NCBI RefSeq assembly: GCF_014203155.1 | Contig: NZ_JACHIK010000019.1 | Span: forward strand, 1-64,000 | Source of the DNA: Shinella fusca | GTDB taxonomy: Bacteria > Pseudomonadota > Alphaproteobacteria > Rhizobiales > Rhizobiaceae | Direction of reading: 5' to 3' | Length of the DNA stretch: 64,000 nucleotides | Part shown: positions 1-7,246 of the stretch, in pieces | Position numbering within the stretch: position 1 is the stretch's first letter | How the letters are laid out: each line of letters opens with the position of its first letter | The notes under the pieces: model-generated | Database searches by the model: none | Told to the model about the DNA's origin: nothing | The model's input: only the letters and a program-made list of their open reading frames with translations | Translations under genes and position numbers: made by a program

Positions 1-120
1 GCTCGGACACGGTCTCTGGCGACCTGGGATGACGAGGTACGCTGCCGCAACGCGAACATACAATATTCTCGCGCGATACACAGATAAGGATGACGAAGGA
101 GAAGGGAGGGGGGTGGCGGA

Positions 121-149
121 AAGAAAAACGGCGGGGCTTAGCCCCGCCG
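121..149 (-). terminator. Rho-independent terminator of the Bax-inhibitor-like gene
   Basis: A perfect 9-bp GC stem (129-137 with 141-149) closes a 3-base loop. On the minus strand it is followed at once by a run of five T residues (124-128 read as A on the plus strand). It lies 26 bp past the stop of the minus-strand gene ending at 175, so it should end that transcript. Confidence 0.85.
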
Positions 150-174
150 CCCCATTTGACGTGGCTTGGGAAAA

Positions 175-891
175 CTACTCCCGCTCGCCCGTCAGATTCA
201 ACAGCAGCTGGAAGATGTTGACGAAGTTGAGGTAGAGGGAGAGCGCGCCGAAGACGGCCATCTTCTGCTGGGATTCCTGGTCGATGTTCTCGGCATACTG
301 CTCCTTGATGTTCTGCGTGTCCCAGGCGGTGAGGCCGACGAAGACGGCGATGCCGATCACCGAGATGGCGAACTGGAGTGCGGTCGAGCCGAGGAAGATG
401 TTGACCACGGAGGCGATGACGACGCCGATGAGGCCCATCATCAGGAAGGAGCCGAACTGCGAGAGGTCACGCTTCGTCACGTAGCCGTAGAGGCTCGTCG
501 TGCCGAACATGGTGGCGGCGATGAAGAAGGTGCGGGCGATGCTCGTGCCGGTGAAGACGAGGAACACCGAGGCGAGCGAGAGGCCCATGACGGCGCAGAA
601 GGCCCAGAAGGTCATCTGCGCGGCGCTTGCCGACATCGTCTGGATCCTGAACGAGAAGAAGAAGACGAAGGCGAGCGGCGCCAGCATCACCACCCATTTG
701 AGCGGCGAGGTGAAGATCGGCACGTAGAGCGCCGGCGTGGAGCCGACGACGAAGGCGACGAGGCCGGTGATGACGAGGCCGGCGCCCATGTAGTTGTAGA
801 TGCGCAGCATGTGCTGGCGCAGGCCCTCGTCGAAGAGGGCGGCCGACTGCGCCTGTGCGCCGTGGCCGTATCGCTGCTGGATGGGTTCCAT
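175..891 (-). CDS. Bax inhibitor-1/YccA family membrane protein
   Basis: The 238-residue product is almost entirely hydrophobic, with about seven predicted membrane segments after a short polar N-terminus, as in the BI-1/YccA (UPF0005) family. These inner-membrane proteins are linked to membrane-protein quality control (YccA interacts with FtsH in E. coli) and to calcium leak in BI-1. The start is the ATG at 891 because it has an AAGGAG ribosome site at good spacing; a longer in-frame reading back to 1032 runs into the neighbouring anti-sigma gene and was not used. A Rho-independent terminator follows. The role in this organism is not shown by context. Confidence 0.9.
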   Translation of the reverse strand: MEPIQQRYGHGAQAQSAALFDEGLRQHMLRIYNYMGAGLVITGLVAFVVGSTPALYVPIFTSPLKWVVMLAPLAFVFFFSFRIQTMSASAAQMTFWAFCAVMGLSLASVFLVFTGTSIARTFFIAATMFGTTSLYGYVTKRDLSQFGSFLMMGLIGVVIASVVNIFLGSTALQFAISVIGIAVFVGLTAWDTQNIKEQYAENIDQESQQKMAVFGALSLYLNFVNIFQLLLNLTGERE

Positions 892-916
892 GGTGGTTCT
901 CCTTTGGAAGGGGGGA

Positions 917-1690
917 TCAGTAGAGCGTGCGCAGGAGGTCCCGCGCGGTTCCGGCGAGGTCGTCGGCCTTGCGGCTTTCCGAGACCAGCGCATAGGCGAC
1001 GTCGCCGATCTGCCAGTAGGCGGCGCGGGCATTGTCGGCGTGGAAGAGCAGGACCTGCTGCACGGCGAAGGAGCCGGGGCGCACGGCGAAGAGCGACAGG
1101 CGCTCGCCCTTTTCCGGCTCCAGTTCCAGCTCCACGCTCGGGCCGTAGACGGAGGGGTAGACCTGCGCGTCGATCACGCTCCAGCCCTCCGGCAGGTCCG
1201 GCAGGACGATGGCCGTCGCGGAGCGGATTTCCGCCGGGTCGAAGCCGTCGGTCTCCGGCTGCGATGCCATGGCGTCGCGCACGAGCGTGGTGCGGTGCGC
1301 GCGCACGGCCTCTTCCACGAAGGCGGGCGGCGGGGTGGAGGCGATGACCTCCGTGGCGCCGAACGGGCCGAAGGCGGCATGGGCCGCCCAGCCGGCGGCG
1401 ACGAAGAGGGCGATGGTGGCGGCGCGGCGCAAGCCCGTGAAGACGCGGCGGCGCGACAGCGAACGCTCCAGGAGCCGCGCGGCCTCGCGCGTCGCCAGTC
1501 GGCCCGGCGTGCGGTGGTCGGCGAGCGCCAGGCGCAGTTCGTCGCGCACGCGCAGGTCCTTCATGATCTGCGCGGCGACCTCCGGCCGTTCCGAGAGATA
1601 GGCTTCCACCTCGATGCGCCGGCCGACGGCGAGCTGCTCGTCGACATAGGCGTTGAGGTCGGATTCGAGGATGGGATCATTGCTTGTCAT
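917..1690 (-). CDS. Anti-sigma factor, single-pass membrane protein
   Basis: This 257-residue protein has a cytoplasmic N-terminus (about residues 1-89) beginning with a DLNAYVDEQL segment typical of anti-sigma domains. One membrane helix lies at about 90-108, followed by an extracytoplasmic domain of about 150 residues. It overlaps the 3' end of the ECF sigma gene by 14 bp on the same strand, the usual arrangement of a sigma/anti-sigma pair. It should hold the sigma factor at the membrane until an envelope or periplasmic signal is sensed. No cysteine-rich zinc motif (ZAS HxxxCxxC) is visible in the N-terminus, so sensing is unlikely to be by direct thiol oxidation. The signal is unknown. Confidence 0.85.
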   Translation of the reverse strand: MTSNDPILESDLNAYVDEQLAVGRRIEVEAYLSERPEVAAQIMKDLRVRDELRLALADHRTPGRLATREAARLLERSLSRRRVFTGLRRAATIALFVAAGWAAHAAFGPFGATEVIASTPPPAFVEEAVRAHRTTLVRDAMASQPETDGFDPAEIRSATAIVLPDLPEGWSVIDAQVYPSVYGPSVELELEPEKGERLSLFAVRPGSFAVQQVLLFHADNARAAYWQIGDVAYALVSESRKADDLAGTARDLLRTLY

Positions 1691-2222
1691 CGCCAGTGCC
1701 TCCGACGAGTCTGAGATGGGTGCCCGGGCCGGCCCGCTCGCCCTGCTCGAAGGCGCGCAGGCGCTGGCGCGCGCGGGCGACGCGCGACATCAGCGTGCCG
1801 ACGGGAATGCCGAGCGCCTCGGCCGCCTCCTGGTAGGAAAGCTCCTCGATGGCGACCAGGTGCAGGGCCGCGCGCTGCTCTTCCGGCAGGGCGAAGAAGG
1901 CGTTGCGGAGCTGCGTGAGGCGCACCGAGTGATCCTGCCCGGGCGGGGCCACGACCTCGGCGATCTCGGCGGCGGCATCGTGGCGGCGCTCCTGCGAGCG
2001 GCGCTGGCGCAGCCGGTCGACATGGGCATTGTGCAGGATCGACATCAGCCAGTTGCGCACATTGGCGCCGGTGCGGAAGGTTCCCTGCCGCTCATAGGCC
2101 TTCACGAGCGCGTCGTGCACGAGGTCTTCGGCCTCGTCCGCATTGCGCACGAGCGAGAGCGCATAGCGCCGAAGCGCGCCGAGCTGGCCGATCACGTTGA
2201 AGCCGGGTGTCTTTCCGTTCAT
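1677..2222 (-). CDS. ECF-type sigma-70 family RNA polymerase sigma factor
   Basis: The 181-residue product has a sigma region 2 (about residues 15-80, with DEAEDLVHDAL and the NVRNWL segment) and a sigma region 4 helix-turn-helix (about 105-158, with YQEAAEALGIPVGTLMSRVARAR). Regions 1 and 3 are absent, which defines the ECF group. It is the first gene of a two-gene unit with the overlapping membrane anti-sigma factor, which presumably restrains it. The ATG at 2222 follows a purine-rich CTGGGGC stretch. ECF subgroup and regulon cannot be assigned by eye. Confidence 0.92.
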   Translation of the reverse strand: MNGKTPGFNVIGQLGALRRYALSLVRNADEAEDLVHDALVKAYERQGTFRTGANVRNWLMSILHNAHVDRLRQRRSQERRHDAAAEIAEVVAPPGQDHSVRLTQLRNAFFALPEEQRAALHLVAIEELSYQEAAEALGIPVGTLMSRVARARQRLRAFEQGERAGPGTHLRLVGGTGDDKQ

Positions 2223-2301
2223 GCCCCAGTATACGGAACCCGGGCCGCTTCCATTCCATCCCTATCGAGAAAAAATCGCATGGGGATTGCAAACGGGATC
2301 G

Positions 2302-2331
2302 ACGGCCGGTCCTCAGGCGAGGGCCGGCCGT
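2302..2331 (-). terminator. Hairpin between the 74-residue gene and the ECF sigma gene
   Basis: An inverted repeat (2302-2312 with 2321-2331, one mismatch) lies in the 131-bp gap after the small gene. A T-run exists on the minus strand only about 27 bases further on (around 2269-2275), so this is not a canonical terminator. It may separate the two transcripts or be a processed mRNA hairpin. Confidence 0.35.
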
Positions 2332-2353
2332 GCGATATGCCTTGGAGAATGGA

Positions 2354-2578
2354 TCAGCAGAGCGGCGAGCGGTTCATCAGCATGATGTCGCTCGACGTCA
2401 GCGTGACGCGCGACGGCTCGTCGATCTGGTCGAGCACGGCATGCAATGCCTTGTCCAGGCAGAACTCGGCGACCTCCGCGTTCAGCGACTTTGCCGATTC
2501 CAGCGCGAAGGCGACAAGCCTTGCCAGCGCCATCAGTTCATGACTGCGGTCTTCACTCTCGATCGTATCGATGTCCAT
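2354..2578 (-). CDS. Small hypothetical protein, 74 residues
   Basis: This is an acidic, largely helical small protein of unknown family, with start ATG at 2578 behind a GGGGGCAGGGAC purine-rich site. Two heptad-like hydrophobic stretches (ELMALARLVAFALESAKSL and AEFCLDKALHAVLDQI) suggest a helical bundle. It lies 131 bp upstream of the ECF sigma gene on the same strand. I considered the general stress anti-sigma factor NepR because of size and position, but the NepR core motif is not present. Soluble and cytoplasmic by appearance; function unknown. Confidence 0.7.
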   Translation of the reverse strand: MDIDTIESEDRSHELMALARLVAFALESAKSLNAEVAEFCLDKALHAVLDQIDEPSRVTLTSSDIMLMNRSPLC

Positions 2579-2696
2579 GTCCCTGCCCCCGGAGCGAACG
2601 CTCTTTTCTAGCCCTCGCGGCGAGTATAGGCGTGACACTTCCGCTTCGCGCGTGACTTGGGCGTGACACACGCGGAATGGGAAAACGCGCGTTCTT

Positions 2697-3410
2697 TCAG
2701 GTTTCCGGTTGATCTGCCGCCATGCGCCACAGAGATGTCGCCCGAAAGCGCCAGTCTCCCCGTTTTGCAGGGCTTTCCGTGCCGCAATCGCGAAGCGCGG
2801 CGAGGAGGGCGAGTGCATCTTCCCGCTTTCTGTCCACATTTTCTGCGAGGATAAGTTGTATCAATTCGGTGCGGTTTTCCGCAAGGCCAGCCCCGCTGAG
2901 GATCGCGGGCCAGGTCCGGTCCTTGTAGAAGAGGGCGCGGGCGGCGGTGCGAAGGCGTTCCAGGTCTTTTCCGCCGAGGCGTCCCAGCGTCTCCAGTCGG
3001 TCGAGCGTCGCTTCCACGTTGACGAGGGCGAGCGAGAGGGCGGGATAGCCGAGCTCGGCCGGCCCGTGCAGCAGCGCGACATCCGCGTCGTCGACACGGC
3101 GGCCGCTTGCATAATCCTCGTAGATGGCGCCGATGCCGATCATGCCGAAGGTGTCGCATTCGGCTGCCCGCAGCGCGCCCATGCTGGCCGCGCCGAAGAC
3201 GGCGACACCCGCCTCCAGCGCATAGAGGATCTCCTTGTGCCAGACGGGCGCGACATGCTCGAAATTGCCGTCGACGATGCCGATGGCCGTTGCGCCTGCG
3301 CGCACCGCGGCAAGAACGTCGCCATGGGCGGCCGGCGGGCGGGCTTCGACCGCGCCGGCGCAAAGGCGGGGGGCATCGGGCAGGCTGGGGCCGGCGAAGA
3401 GGATCTTCAT
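2697..3410 (-). CDS. TfuA-like protein (YcaO partner)
   Basis: The 237-residue protein carries the TfuA domain: a start like KILFAGPSL, the HGDVLAAV segment (29-36), GAASMGALRAAE (about 73-84), IYEDY (96-100) and HGPAELGYPALS (about 115-126). TfuA was named from trifolitoxin biosynthesis in Rhizobium, and TfuA proteins assist YcaO enzymes in making backbone thioamides (methyl-coenzyme M reductase and thioamitide peptides are the studied cases). The start codon overlaps the YcaO stop as ATGA, so the two are translationally coupled. It is the last gene of the peptide-modification unit; nothing further downstream on this strand looks like a peptidase or exporter. Confidence 0.93.
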   Translation of the reverse strand: MKILFAGPSLPDAPRLCAGAVEARPPAAHGDVLAAVRAGATAIGIVDGNFEHVAPVWHKEILYALEAGVAVFGAASMGALRAAECDTFGMIGIGAIYEDYASGRRVDDADVALLHGPAELGYPALSLALVNVEATLDRLETLGRLGGKDLERLRTAARALFYKDRTWPAILSGAGLAENRTELIQLILAENVDRKREDALALLAALRDCGTESPAKRGDWRFRATSLWRMAADQPET

Positions 3411-4615
3411 GGCGTTCCGAACACCATGCGGGACAGCGCGCGGGGGCCGACGGCATGGCGGCGTGCGCCTTCGGGATTTTCAAGGGCGGGCACGACCATC
3501 TTGACCACCGAGACGGGAAGGGAGGCATCGCCGAGCGGCACCGCGACGACCGGGCCGATGCCGGCCGCCGCCAGCCGCTCCAGGCACCAGGCGAGCAGCG
3601 CGGCCGCATCGCCCGACGGAGCGGGGTAGGCCTTCGCCGGCCGGGGCCGGGCCTCGAAGAGCGCGAGCGTCTCGGCCGGCAATGGCCGGGTGAAGGTCTC
3701 GGCGAAGAGGTCGTCGCGCGCCCCGCTGATGAAGGTCAGCCGCGACTGGGCGACCTCGGTGAGCGCGCGGATGGCGGCCCGGGCGGCGACGGGATGGGTA
3801 CCGTAGCCGATCGTCGCATCGTGGAAGAGCGGGCGCTGCCGCTTCAGGATGCCGTTTTCGGCAAGCACGGCGGCATAGGTGGGAACGGCGAGGTCGCTGG
3901 TGATGTCGAAGAGGCGAAGGTCGAGGCCGCTGCCGTGGAAGCGGGCGGCAAGGTCGTTGACGACGGGACTGGCAAGGCTCGCGGGATCGATGGCGGCCGC
4001 GAGGCGGCTTTCGCGTGGCAGGAGGCGCCACAGCCGGTCGGCATCCCGCTCGATGCGCTCCAGCAGGCCGTGCAGCATGGCCTCCGTCTCGCAATTGCCC
4101 GAGGCGAGGCCGTCGGAGGATTGCCAGAAGCGCGGGGCCGTATCCGTGCGGTCGAGGCAGACGGCCTCCTGCGGCACCCAGACGCGCGCGCCCGTCACCA
4201 CGTCGCGGCCGGCCAGCCAGTCGAGCGTCTCGCCCTCGCCGACGAAAGGCTGGCCGGCGGCGATGAAGACGTCGAGCGGAAGGCACGTTTCGCCCGTCGC
4301 GGCGAAGTCGCGCCGGGCGGCGGAACGGGCGGGAACGAGCGGATCGCCCGCCACTGCCCGCTCCAGCGCCTCCATGGCGGCGGAGACCTTGGCGTCGATA
4401 TCCGTGATGCCCTTGCCCTGGTTGATGACGATCGAGCGGGCATTCGGGCTCACGGCGTTCCAGACGGGAATGCCGGGACGGTCGAGCCCCGTCAGGCGCG
4501 ACAGCCGGGTGATGCCGAAGCGGGGCAGCAGCGCCGCGATCCGGCGCCAGGTCTCATCGGGGCCGCAGATGCGGTCCGAACAGGCTGCCGCCGTTTCCGC
4601 GGTGCCGCGGCTCAT
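3407..4615 (-). CDS. YcaO-family ATP-dependent cyclodehydratase/thioamide synthase, TfuA-associated
   Basis: This 402-residue YcaO protein shows the family's ATP-site segments: acidic AMEALER (80-86), the SSDGLASGNCETEA stretch (about 166-179) running into LLERIERD (184-191), and a later GYGTHPVAARAAIRALTE segment followed by AQSRLTFISGARDD. YcaO enzymes phosphorylate a peptide amide oxygen to form azolines, amidines or thioamides. The TfuA neighbour points to thioamide formation, which is inference. Its ATG overlaps the stop of the upstream 79-residue peptide gene (ATGA), and its own stop overlaps the TfuA start, so peptide, YcaO and TfuA are made together. No separate E1-like partner or dehydrogenase is present. 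Confidence 0.93.
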   Translation of the reverse strand: MSRGTAETAAACSDRICGPDETWRRIAALLPRFGITRLSRLTGLDRPGIPVWNAVSPNARSIVINQGKGITDIDAKVSAAMEALERAVAGDPLVPARSAARRDFAATGETCLPLDVFIAAGQPFVGEGETLDWLAGRDVVTGARVWVPQEAVCLDRTDTAPRFWQSSDGLASGNCETEAMLHGLLERIERDADRLWRLLPRESRLAAAIDPASLASPVVNDLAARFHGSGLDLRLFDITSDLAVPTYAAVLAENGILKRQRPLFHDATIGYGTHPVAARAAIRALTEVAQSRLTFISGARDDLFAETFTRPLPAETLALFEARPRPAKAYPAPSGDAAALLAWCLERLAAAGIGPVVAVPLGDASLPVSVVKMVVPALENPEGARRHAVGPRALSRMVFGTP

Positions 4616-4851
4616 GTGTCCATGAAGCCGCCGGATACGTCCATGAACCCGCCGGACACGGCGTCCGCCGAGGAGGCGAGCGCGGCGAGATTGACGCCCT
4701 TGACCACAGACGCGCCGGCCTTGCGCAGGTCGTCCGCCGCCTTCAGCGCGCCGGTCGTCGGCGCGGCGATCTGCGTGACGGTGCCGGCATCGAGATCGGC
4801 GACCCAGAGGCCGTCATCGCCTTCGATCCCCAGAACTACAAGCCTTGCCAT
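4612..4851 (-). CDS. Candidate RiPP precursor peptide with tandem VSGGFMD core, 79 residues
   Basis: A short gene sits between the SARP/TPR regulator and the YcaO gene. It has a strong AAGGGAGGA ribosome site and a start 21 bp after the regulator stop, and its TGA overlaps the YcaO ATG. The product has a leader-like N-terminal part (MARLVVLGIEGDDGLWVADL, then an alanine-rich helix around 35-62) and ends in two exact heptads, VSGGFMD at 65-71 and 72-78, followed by a final Thr. The two copies are encoded by adjacent 21-bp repeats that differ only at two synonymous third positions. Size, position and a repeated C-terminal end fit a precursor peptide with two cores for YcaO-TfuA modification. 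That role is inferred; no precursor family was recognised. Confidence 0.8.
   Translation of the reverse strand: MARLVVLGIEGDDGLWVADLDAGTVTQIAAPTTGALKAADDLRKAGASVVKGVNLAALASSADAVSGGFMDVSGGFMDT
4618..4659 (-). repeat. Two adjacent 21-bp repeats encoding VSGGFMD
   Basis: Positions 4618-4638 and 4639-4659 are tandem copies that match at 19 of 21 bases. Both differences are silent (Val GTG/GTA and Gly GGG/GGC), so the protein repeat is exact although the DNA has drifted. This suggests selection on the peptide sequence rather than a fresh replication slip. Confidence 0.9.
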
Positions 4852-4872
4852 GTTCAGTCCTCCCTTGGAAAA

Positions 4873-6672
4873 TCAGAAACCGGCCTTCTTCAGGCCCTCG
4901 TAATAGTGCGCGCGCTGCCACTCCTCCTTGAAAGGCACGATCGCCATCCAGGAGTCGAGGTCGAAATCGGGGTGCACCTCGTAGGTGCGGCGAATGAACT
5001 GCCGGGCCTTCTTCATGTCGCCGAGCATGCTCCAGCTCGCCGCCGAAAGGCGGTCGGCGGGCGTGCGGTCCTTCATGCGGCCGATATAGTCGAGCGCCTG
5101 GCTGTAGTGCCCGAGCGAATAGCTGGCGCCGGCGGCCGTCCAGAAATATTCGTCCGGCGGCAGGGGGTTGAGCTCGATCGCGTGCTCGATCTTCTGCAGG
5201 CCCACATCCGGCCGGGAGGCCTGCACGAGCGTGTCGGCATAGCTCGCGATCACATTGGCATAGTGCGGGCTCAGCGCCTCGGCCCGGTCGAGATAGGCCG
5301 CGCTGTCGTCGAACTGGCGGGCGTAGAGTTTCACGACGCCGAGTTCGCGGTAGCCGGCGGGCAGGCGCTCGTCGGCGCGGATGGCCATCTCCGCGTGCCG
5401 CTCGGCCTGGCGCAGGAGGTCGGCGTCGCCGCGGGCCGTCACCAGCCATTCGAGAAAATAGCTGCGGGCAAGGCCGCCGATGGCCGGGGCGAAGCCGGCA
5501 TTGGCCTGCAGGGCCTCGCGGAAGCTCTTGCGGGCGCGGCGGATATCCGGCAGCGCCAGGTTCTTCAAGTGCCCCTGGCCGATCAGGAAGCTGCGATAGG
5601 CATCCGCATCGCGCTCGTAGTCGCCGCGCACCAGCTCGTTGCGCTCGATCTGCGTGGCGATGGCGCCGGCGACATGCTGGGCGATCATCTGGCGGGAGCG
5701 CGCAAGGCCTTCCGCCGAGATCGGGAAGCGGTCGGCCCAGATGACCTCGTCGCTGCCGAAGAAGATGAGCTGGGCGAAGAGCGTATGTCCTTCGCCCTCG
5801 TCGCGCAGCCGCGTCTCCAGGATATAGCTGATCTTGTGGCGTTCGTAGGTGGCGGCGCGGTCGGCCTGCAGCGAGATCTGCGCGGCGGTGTGCGGCGCGA
5901 TGATGGAGATGGAGCGCAGCGCGCAAAGGCCGATCGTCACGTCCTCGATCAGCGCTTCGGAAAAGCGGACCGCCGCACGCGAGGCAAGGCTGGTGACGGG
6001 CGGCAGGAGGACGAGGCGCGGCGGGTTGCGGCGCGGCGGCGGCGCCTCCCCGGTCGGCGGCAGGAGGATCTGTGCCGGCGGCTCCCGCGTCATCAGGCCG
6101 ACGGCCGCCGGGCGCCCGATGAGGAGCGCGCGCACCTCGTCGTCGTCGGGCGTCCTTTCCAGAAGGCGGAGGGCGGCGGCGGAGCGGACCTGCCGCGGGG
6201 CGCCGTCTTCCCCGCCGTCGACAAGGGCCCGGCGCAGAAGCGCCATGTGGCCTGCGCGCTGCAGGGCGATCCAGTTTTCGAGGCTTCGGTTGCGGGGTTT
6301 TGCCGATTTCAGGAAATCCTCGGCGAGAAGCTCGACCAGAAGGCCGAGACCGGCGCCCTCGCGGACCTGCTCGACGTCGCATTCCACGGGCTCGCGCCCA
6401 AGGGCGATGGCGCTTTCGGTGAAGGCGAGATAGGCCCGGCCGAGCTCGTTCTGGCGTTTCTGCACGCGCGAGACGGTCTGGCGGAGGCTGGCGAAGGCGG
6501 CGGGGCTCGCCTCGTCCCAGAAGAGGCCGGCCGCATCGGCGCGCGACATTTCGGAAAGGCCGCGCGTGCGAAGGTAGCAGAGGATCAGCAGCGCCTTTTC
6601 GGGAAAGGCGACGTCGTTTCCGCCCTCATCGAGCAGGCGCAGCTGGCCGAACGTCTGCAGCCGTGCCGGCAT
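4873..6672 (-). CDS. SARP-like transcriptional regulator with TolB-like and TPR regions
   Basis: This 599-residue protein starts with an OmpR/SARP-type winged helix (about 1-95: LQTFGQLRLLDEGG, then LWDEASPAAFASLRQTVSRVQK-like helices). A bacterial transcriptional activator region and a proline-rich linker (about 205-220) follow. A TolB-like segment (about 220-330, LVLLPPVTSL through IIAPHTAAQISLQ) leads into a C-terminal array of TPR-like helices (about 350-590). Such proteins are cytoplasmic activators. It starts 6 bp after the XRE regulator stop and lies 21 bp before the candidate precursor, so it is the likely cluster-situated activator of the YcaO-TfuA genes. Its own ribosome site is weak, which suggests coupling to the gene before it. 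Confidence 0.85.
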   Translation of the reverse strand: MPARLQTFGQLRLLDEGGNDVAFPEKALLILCYLRTRGLSEMSRADAAGLFWDEASPAAFASLRQTVSRVQKRQNELGRAYLAFTESAIALGREPVECDVEQVREGAGLGLLVELLAEDFLKSAKPRNRSLENWIALQRAGHMALLRRALVDGGEDGAPRQVRSAAALRLLERTPDDDEVRALLIGRPAAVGLMTREPPAQILLPPTGEAPPPRRNPPRLVLLPPVTSLASRAAVRFSEALIEDVTIGLCALRSISIIAPHTAAQISLQADRAATYERHKISYILETRLRDEGEGHTLFAQLIFFGSDEVIWADRFPISAEGLARSRQMIAQHVAGAIATQIERNELVRGDYERDADAYRSFLIGQGHLKNLALPDIRRARKSFREALQANAGFAPAIGGLARSYFLEWLVTARGDADLLRQAERHAEMAIRADERLPAGYRELGVVKLYARQFDDSAAYLDRAEALSPHYANVIASYADTLVQASRPDVGLQKIEHAIELNPLPPDEYFWTAAGASYSLGHYSQALDYIGRMKDRTPADRLSAASWSMLGDMKKARQFIRRTYEVHPDFDLDSWMAIVPFKEEWQRAHYYEGLKKAGF

Positions 6673-6678
6673 TTTGGG

Positions 6679-7119
6679 TCAGATCCGCAGTTCCGGAGCG
6701 TTTTCCGCGCGGTCGCCGGCTTCGGTGGCGCTGGCCCGCGAAAGGGCGGTGGCGAGCTGGATGATCGACTTGCGCACGCCAGCATCCTCGATCTTCAGGA
6801 AGGCGCGGTTGAGGTCGAGGCCCTCCTTGGAGGAGACGAAGGTGGAGACGTCGCCGGTTTCCTGCCCGACGGCCGTGCTCGGCCCGGCGCTCTCGTCGTC
6901 CTGGAAGAAGAAGCTCGGCGGCACGCGGAAGACGTCGGAGATCGCCTGCAGGCGGCTGGCGCTGATGCGGTTGGTGCCCTTCTCGTATTTCTGCACCTGC
7001 TGGAAGGTCACGCCCAGCCGGTCGGCGAGCGCTTCCTGGCTCATGCCGACCATGAGGCGGCGAAGGCGGACGCGGGAGCCGACGAAAACGTCGATCGGAT
7101 TGGGTGTTTTCTTGGTCAT
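6679..7119 (-). CDS. XRE-family helix-turn-helix regulator (PraR/PhrR-like)
   Basis: The 146-residue protein has one Cro/C1-type helix-turn-helix (about 14-68, with RRLMVGMSQEALADRLGVTF and QVQKYEKGTNRIS), a VPPSFFFQDD segment, and a C-terminal helical region. This matches the rhizobial PraR/PhrR type of regulator. I use the ATG at 7119, which has a GGGAGA site at good spacing; an upstream in-frame start at 7203 adds an unconvincing N-terminus. It is the first gene of the unit that continues with the SARP-like regulator only 6 bp later, so two regulators lead the YcaO-TfuA operon. Whether it regulates that operon is inferred. Confidence 0.9.
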   Translation of the reverse strand: MTKKTPNPIDVFVGSRVRLRRLMVGMSQEALADRLGVTFQQVQKYEKGTNRISASRLQAISDVFRVPPSFFFQDDESAGPSTAVGQETGDVSTFVSSKEGLDLNRAFLKIEDAGVRKSIIQLATALSRASATEAGDRAENAPELRI

Positions 7120-7246
7120 GAGGCTTTCTCCCCTGAAGGCATGCCGGGGCATGGCGGGACACGAACACGCCGTCACTGTGCTTGAATCGCCCGGATGATG
7201 CAACTGCCGCGACCCGTATTTTCACCGTGCCGCGGCATCCGGCGGC

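Noticed and set aside
2354-2578. NepR-type general stress anti-sigma factor
   Set aside because: Size and place fit, but the NepR core pattern is absent, there is no PhyR gene nearby, and the sigma gene already has a membrane anti-sigma partner.
4618-4659. CRISPR-like or minisatellite repeat
   Set aside because: The two copies are adjacent without spacers, in frame, and differ only at silent positions, which fits a coding repeat.
4612-4851. Likeness of the SGGFM segment to the opioid peptide Met-enkephalin (YGGFM)
   Set aside because: Four shared residues in a short Gly-rich unit are expected by chance; there is no biological reason for an opioid-like role.
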